Below are positions 7,134-9,473 of a stretch of DNA of 9,473 nucleotides, one piece after another (within the stretch, counting starts at the first letter, position 1; the number at the start of each line of letters is the position of its first letter). This DNA is from Deltaproteobacteria bacterium (GTDB lineage: Bacteria > Desulfobacterota > Desulfuromonadia > Geobacterales > Pseudopelobacteraceae): positions 1-9,473 of the forward strand of contig JAURXC010000105.1 in NCBI GenBank assembly GCA_030654645.1. Direction: 5' to 3'. The position numbers were made by a program, and so were the translations under genes. The notes beneath the pieces were generated by a model. It was given only the letters and a program-made list of their open reading frames with translations. It was not told the origin of the DNA and ran no database searches.

Positions 7134-7201
7134 ACCCGGATTTTTTAATTATTCAACAGCAAACCGGTTTTTTTATTCACATCATCTTGTGCTTCTTTCG
7201 G

Positions 7202-7227
7202 ACCGGGAGAGAAATCTCCCGGTTTTT
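7202..7227 (+). terminator. Intrinsic terminator, plus strand, with no gene in front of it
   Basis: A 9-bp perfect stem, ACCGGGAGA (7202-7210) with TCTCCCGGT (7215-7223), is closed by a GAAA loop and followed by a run of five T. The reverse strand has no T-run after the hairpin, so it works only in the plus direction. The nearest upstream gene is the M16 peptidase on the opposite strand, and the permease promoter starts after it. It therefore ends an unannotated short transcript, insulates the permease, or is a remnant. Confidence 0.85.
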
Positions 7228-7253
7228 CTTTGCACTATCACGAAGCTTATCTG

Positions 7254-7282
7254 TTGGAAAAGCATCGGCCAGCGGGTATGAT
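7254..7282 (+). promoter_or_regulatory. Candidate sigma-70 promoter of the TauE/SafE permease gene
   Basis: TTGGAA (7254-7259, 4 of 6 to consensus) and TATGAT (7277-7282, 5 of 6) are separated by exactly 17 nt. Transcription would begin near 7289, about 28 nt before the ATG at 7317 and downstream of the orphan terminator. This supports the shorter permease start, because the longer in-frame ATG at 7230 would lie upstream of the transcript. Confidence 0.62.
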
Positions 7283-7316
7283 GGCGCATCTATTTCAAGC
7301 AAAGGAGAGTGCGGAA

Positions 7317-8108
7317 ATGACGGCATGGTTACTGTATCTTGCCCTGGGCGCGTTTGCGGGGGTACTGGCCGGTCTGCTGGGTGTCGGCGGCGGGATCGTG
7401 ATTGTGCCGATACTGACCTTCATCTTCAGCGCTCAGGGGCTGCCGGCTGACCACATCCTGCACCTGGCGCTCGGCACTTCGCTGGCCAGCATCATGTTCA
7501 CCTCGGTCTCCAGCCTGCGCGCCCACCATGCCCGGGGAGCGGTGGAGTGGCGGGTCGTGCGGCGCATCTCCCCAGGGATCCTGGCCGGCACCTTTTTCGG
7601 CTCCTGGGTCGCGGCCCAGCTGTCCACCAGTTTTCTGAAGGCGTTCTTCGTGGTCTTCCTATACTACGTCGCGACCCAGATGCTGCTCAACATCCGGCCT
7701 AAACCGCATCGGCAGCTGCCCGGCGCCACGGCCATGTTTGGTGTCGGCGGCCTGATCGGCGGCGTCTCCAGCCTGGTCGGCATCGGCGGCGGCAGTATGT
7801 CGGTGCCTTTTCTGGTCTGGTGCAACGTGGCCATGCACAACGCGATCGGCACCTCGGCCGCAATCGGTTTTCCGATCGCGCTGGCCGGCGCCGCCGGCTA
7901 CCTGGTCAATGGCCTGGCGGTGAACCTGCCGCCAGCCACACTCGGTTACATATACCTGCCAGCCCTGATCGGTGTGGCGGCGGCCAGCATCGTCACCGCC
8001 CCGCTGGGCGCAAGACTCGCCCACAGCCTGCCGATCGGCGGACTGAAGAAGATCTTCGCGCTGCTGCTGATAGTGATGGGAACCAAGATGCTGCTGAGCC
8101 TGTTTTAG
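7317..8108 (+). CDS. TauE/SafE family membrane permease (sulfite/organic-anion exporter-like)
   Basis: This 263-residue integral membrane protein has about eight hydrophobic segments and a clear internal duplication, as in the TauE/SafE (DUF81) family. The first half carries GLLGVGGGIVIVP (residues 19-31) and LGTSLASIMFTSVSS (52-66). The second half repeats these as SLVGIGGGSMSVP (152-164) and IGTSAAIGFPIALAG (177-191). Family members export sulfite, sulfoacetate or other small anions, but the substrate cannot be read from sequence. No sulfur-metabolism gene is directly next to it, since the desulfurase lies more than 5 kb away in another unit. I chose ATG 7317 because AAAGGAG lies 9 nt upstream and a membrane segment follows at once. 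An in-frame ATG at 7230 would add 29 polar residues, has no ribosome-binding site and precedes the likely promoter. The hairpin downstream faces the other strand. Confidence 0.92.
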   Translation: MTAWLLYLALGAFAGVLAGLLGVGGGIVIVPILTFIFSAQGLPADHILHLALGTSLASIMFTSVSSLRAHHARGAVEWRVVRRISPGILAGTFFGSWVAAQLSTSFLKAFFVVFLYYVATQMLLNIRPKPHRQLPGATAMFGVGGLIGGVSSLVGIGGGSMSVPFLVWCNVAMHNAIGTSAAIGFPIALAGAAGYLVNGLAVNLPPATLGYIYLPALIGVAAASIVTAPLGARLAHSLPIGGLKKIFALLLIVMGTKMLLSLF

Positions 8109-8130
8109 GAACACCTGCCGAAATGCAGAT

Positions 8131-8160
8131 AAAAATGGCCGGAATCATCAAACCCGGCCA
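8131..8160 (-). terminator. Intrinsic terminator of the acyl-CoA thioesterase gene (minus strand)
   Basis: Arms TGGCCGG (8136-8142) and CCGGCCA (8154-8160) form a perfect 7-bp GC-rich stem with an 11-nt loop. On the minus strand it is followed by five U (A-run 8131-8135 on plus). It lies 38 nt beyond the thioesterase stop. On the plus strand there is no T-run, so it would be a weak terminator for the permease, for which I find no other. Confidence 0.8.
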
Positions 8161-8197
8161 CTCTACATCCAACAACACCACTTGTATCTGTGACAGT

Positions 8198-9256
8198 TTA
8201 GTCCAGCCGCTGACGATACGCATTCAGCAGGCGGGCATCCTCGGCATAGGTTACCGGATAGATGAACGGTACCGTTTGAGGGTTCATATCGGCATCAACG
8301 TTCCTGAAGGTGAACAGGCAGGAGTTAGAAAGCGCCTTGTCGCCACCGGTACGGCTGAAACGCTCGATGTCAGACTGCACTGCAATGGTGGTTTTACCGG
8401 TGTAGACGACCCTGGCGATAAATTTCAACTGGTCACCCAGCAGCACCGGCTGGTTAAAGTTGATGCGGTTCACCCGGCACGGCACGGCCCTGATGGATGG
8501 GACCATCTCGGCGGCAATAGCTGCCAGTTCGTAAGCCTTCCGGATCAGATAACCGCCGAAAATGGTCTTGGGAACGTTTTCCTGTTCGGGATAGGCACGG
8601 CAGGTTGATTCCAGTACAAGATTCCTGGCGCGAAGACCGCTGAACCCCTCGGATTCCTGTTCCTTGTGCAGTTTCTTGAGGAACAGGTACTCATCCAGCG
8701 ACGGCATCTGTTCGGCCTTCGCCAAACCTTCCCGATAGTCCTGGCGACGCTTTTCCGCCTTCTGATACCGCTTCAGATCCACTTGCTGTTCGTACCGTAG
8801 CGGCGGCAAGCTGAGGCTCTTGGCTTCACCACAGTCCGCGGAACGTGCCACCATTGTGAAATAACAGCTGGCCAGATGACTCGATCCGGCTCCCAGGCAC
8901 TCGACCCGGATGCCGACCTCCATCGAAGATTTGCCGACATGGTTGATCTGGGCCGAAAACACCAGGTCATGATTCGTATCGGCCGGATTTCTCAAGACAA
9001 TGTTATCAACGGCAGCGGTCACCACCCGTGCATCGGGATAGAATCTGTGAACGTATGCCAGCGCGGTGTTTTCGGCCACTTTGTCCAGTGTTTCAAGCAG
9101 TTTGCCGAACCTGATGTTGCCGACCATCTGGGTGTCACGCGCCAGAAAGCGCCTGGCCAACACCGGATCGGTCGAAAACGACAGAACATGGATATACCTG
9201 GTGTCATGTGGGGCCAATAACTCGGCGGCGGTTCCGGTTGCAACAAGTTTGGTCAT
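8198..9256 (-). CDS. Double-hotdog acyl-CoA thioesterase (ACOT9/BACH-like)
   Basis: The 352-residue protein appears to contain two hotdog domains in tandem, the layout of acyl-CoA hydrolases of the brain acyl-CoA hydrolase and ACOT9 type, which cleave acyl-CoA to free acid and CoA. The first (about 41-137) has VGNIRFGKLLETLDKVAENTA as its central helix region and NHVGKSSMEVGIRVE as a core strand. The second (about 208-318) has PKTIFGGYLIRKAYELAA as helix and NFNQPVLLGDQLKF plus YTGKTTIAVQSDIE as strands. A charged, probably helical linker (160-205, rich in Lys, Glu, Gln) joins them. TIFGGYLIRKAYELA is especially like ACOT9. Acyl chain preference is unknown. There is no signal peptide, so the protein is cytoplasmic. 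The ATG at 9256 has AAAGGAG about 9 nt upstream, and the TAA is at 8200-8198. It is a single-gene unit between the porin terminator and its own terminator. I see no convincing promoter in the 40-nt leader, only AT-rich TATATT/TATTAT motifs. Confidence 0.88.
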   Translation of the reverse strand: MTKLVATGTAAELLAPHDTRYIHVLSFSTDPVLARRFLARDTQMVGNIRFGKLLETLDKVAENTALAYVHRFYPDARVVTAAVDNIVLRNPADTNHDLVFSAQINHVGKSSMEVGIRVECLGAGSSHLASCYFTMVARSADCGEAKSLSLPPLRYEQQVDLKRYQKAEKRRQDYREGLAKAEQMPSLDEYLFLKKLHKEQESEGFSGLRARNLVLESTCRAYPEQENVPKTIFGGYLIRKAYELAAIAAEMVPSIRAVPCRVNRINFNQPVLLGDQLKFIARVVYTGKTTIAVQSDIERFSRTGGDKALSNSCLFTFRNVDADMNPQTVPFIYPVTYAEDARLLNAYRQRLD

Positions 9257-9294
9257 GGATTTGCACTCCTTTACTGGTAATAATATAGCCTTTG

Positions 9295-9328
9295 AAAAAT
9301 AAAAGCCACAGGGCCGAGACCCTGTGGC
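9295..9328 (-). terminator. Intrinsic terminator after the outer-membrane protein gene (minus strand)
   Basis: A perfect 9-bp stem, GCCACAGGG (9305-9313) with CCCTGTGGC (9320-9328), has a 6-nt loop and is followed on the minus strand by TTTTATTTTT (9304-9295). It starts 27 nt after the stop codon of the gene at the right edge and separates it from the thioesterase gene. Confidence 0.92.
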
Positions 9329-9354
9329 ATGTACGTGATGATATCGCGCCGGTG

Positions 9355-9473
9355 TTAAAAGGCGTAGATAAACTTGAACCAGAGGTTGTCGCCCTGCGGG
9401 CGATTGTAGGTCTCAGTTTCGAAGAGGTATTTGATGCTGAAACTCATGTTTTTGTAGTCGTACTTGAGGGCCG
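9355..9473 (-). CDS. C-terminal end of a beta-barrel outer-membrane protein (5' part outside window)
   Basis: Only the last 39 codons are present, read from the right edge to the stop TAA at 9357-9355. The translated end, LKYDYKNMSFSIKYLFETET and then GDNLWFKFIYAF, alternates polar and hydrophobic residues and ends in Phe. The final strand WFKFIYAF has aromatic residues at alternate positions and a C-terminal Phe, the signal read by the BAM machinery for outer-membrane insertion. YDYKNMSFSIKYLFETET before it looks like the previous strand. This supports a porin-like or other transmembrane barrel, but the family and substrate cannot be named from so little sequence. A strong terminator follows immediately, so this is the last gene of its transcript. 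Confidence 0.78.
   Translation of the reverse strand, partial: ALKYDYKNMSFSIKYLFETETYNRPQGDNLWFKFIYAF

Noticed and set aside
7230..7316. Longer permease start at 7230
   Set aside because: It lacks a ribosome-binding site, adds 29 polar residues before the first membrane segment, and lies upstream of the likely promoter at 7254-7282.
7659..8114. 151-codon minus-strand reading frame opposite the permease
   Set aside because: Its translation is rich in Gln, His, Arg, Ala and Asp, as expected for the complement of a GC-rich membrane protein gene.
8136..8160. Plus-strand terminator for the permease gene
   Set aside because: The hairpin has no T-run on the plus strand. The U-run is on the minus side, so I assign it to the thioesterase gene.
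1..9473. CRISPR arrays, insertion sequences, tRNA or rRNA genes, phage or defence genes
   Set aside because: I saw no direct-repeat arrays, transposase reading frames, terminal inverted repeats or structural RNA signatures on either strand.

Overview
The window looks like ordinary chromosomal DNA from a Gram-negative anaerobic or microaerobic bacterium. My best guess is a member of the Desulfuromonadia (Geobacter/Pelobacter-like). The supports are a cobalamin-dependent class II ribonucleotide reductase of the long NrdJ type with a C-terminal TSCPD region and cysteine cluster, two lipoproteins, an outer-membrane protein ending in phenylalanine, and strong Shine-Dalgarno sites with mixed ATG/GTG starts. 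This assignment rests on family content and remembered similarity, not on a search.

Layout. Positions 1-3254 hold a tightly spaced minus-strand gene set. Read 5' to 3' it encodes a parallel beta-helix lipoprotein (3254-1989), a class V aminotransferase/cysteine desulfurase (1947-790), a small lipoprotein (761-498) and a PIN-domain protein of the PhoH-like ATPase type (447 to beyond the left edge). The gaps are 41, 28 and 50 nt and show no terminator, so one operon is likely. A 279-nt AT-rich divergent intergenic region (3255-3533) follows. It carries a good sigma-70-type promoter for nrdJ and a pair of NrdR-box-like sites spaced 31 bp apart. nrdJ fills 3534-5774 on the plus strand. It ends at a perfect 20-bp hairpin (5794-5840) shared with the convergent M16 zinc peptidase gene (7133-5862, minus).

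The divergent gap 7134-7316 contains a textbook plus-strand terminator with no plus-strand gene in front of it, then a promoter for a TauE/SafE-family permease (7317-8108, plus). The permease converges on a double-hotdog acyl-CoA thioesterase gene (9256-8198, minus), which has its own terminator at 8131-8160. At the right edge is the 3' end of a beta-barrel outer-membrane protein gene (9355-9473, minus), followed by a strong terminator at 9295-9328. No gene-free stretch exceeds 300 bases.

How the genes work together. Apart from the left-hand operon they look like independent housekeeping units: dNTP synthesis, proteolysis, anion export, acyl-CoA hydrolysis and an outer-membrane channel. I see no mobile element, CRISPR array, tRNA, rRNA, phage gene or defence system. 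The most informative non-coding signals are the paired NrdR-box candidates over the nrdJ promoter and the orphan terminator at 7202-7227, which may mark a short unannotated transcript. I do not see convincing evidence for a new multi-gene system here.
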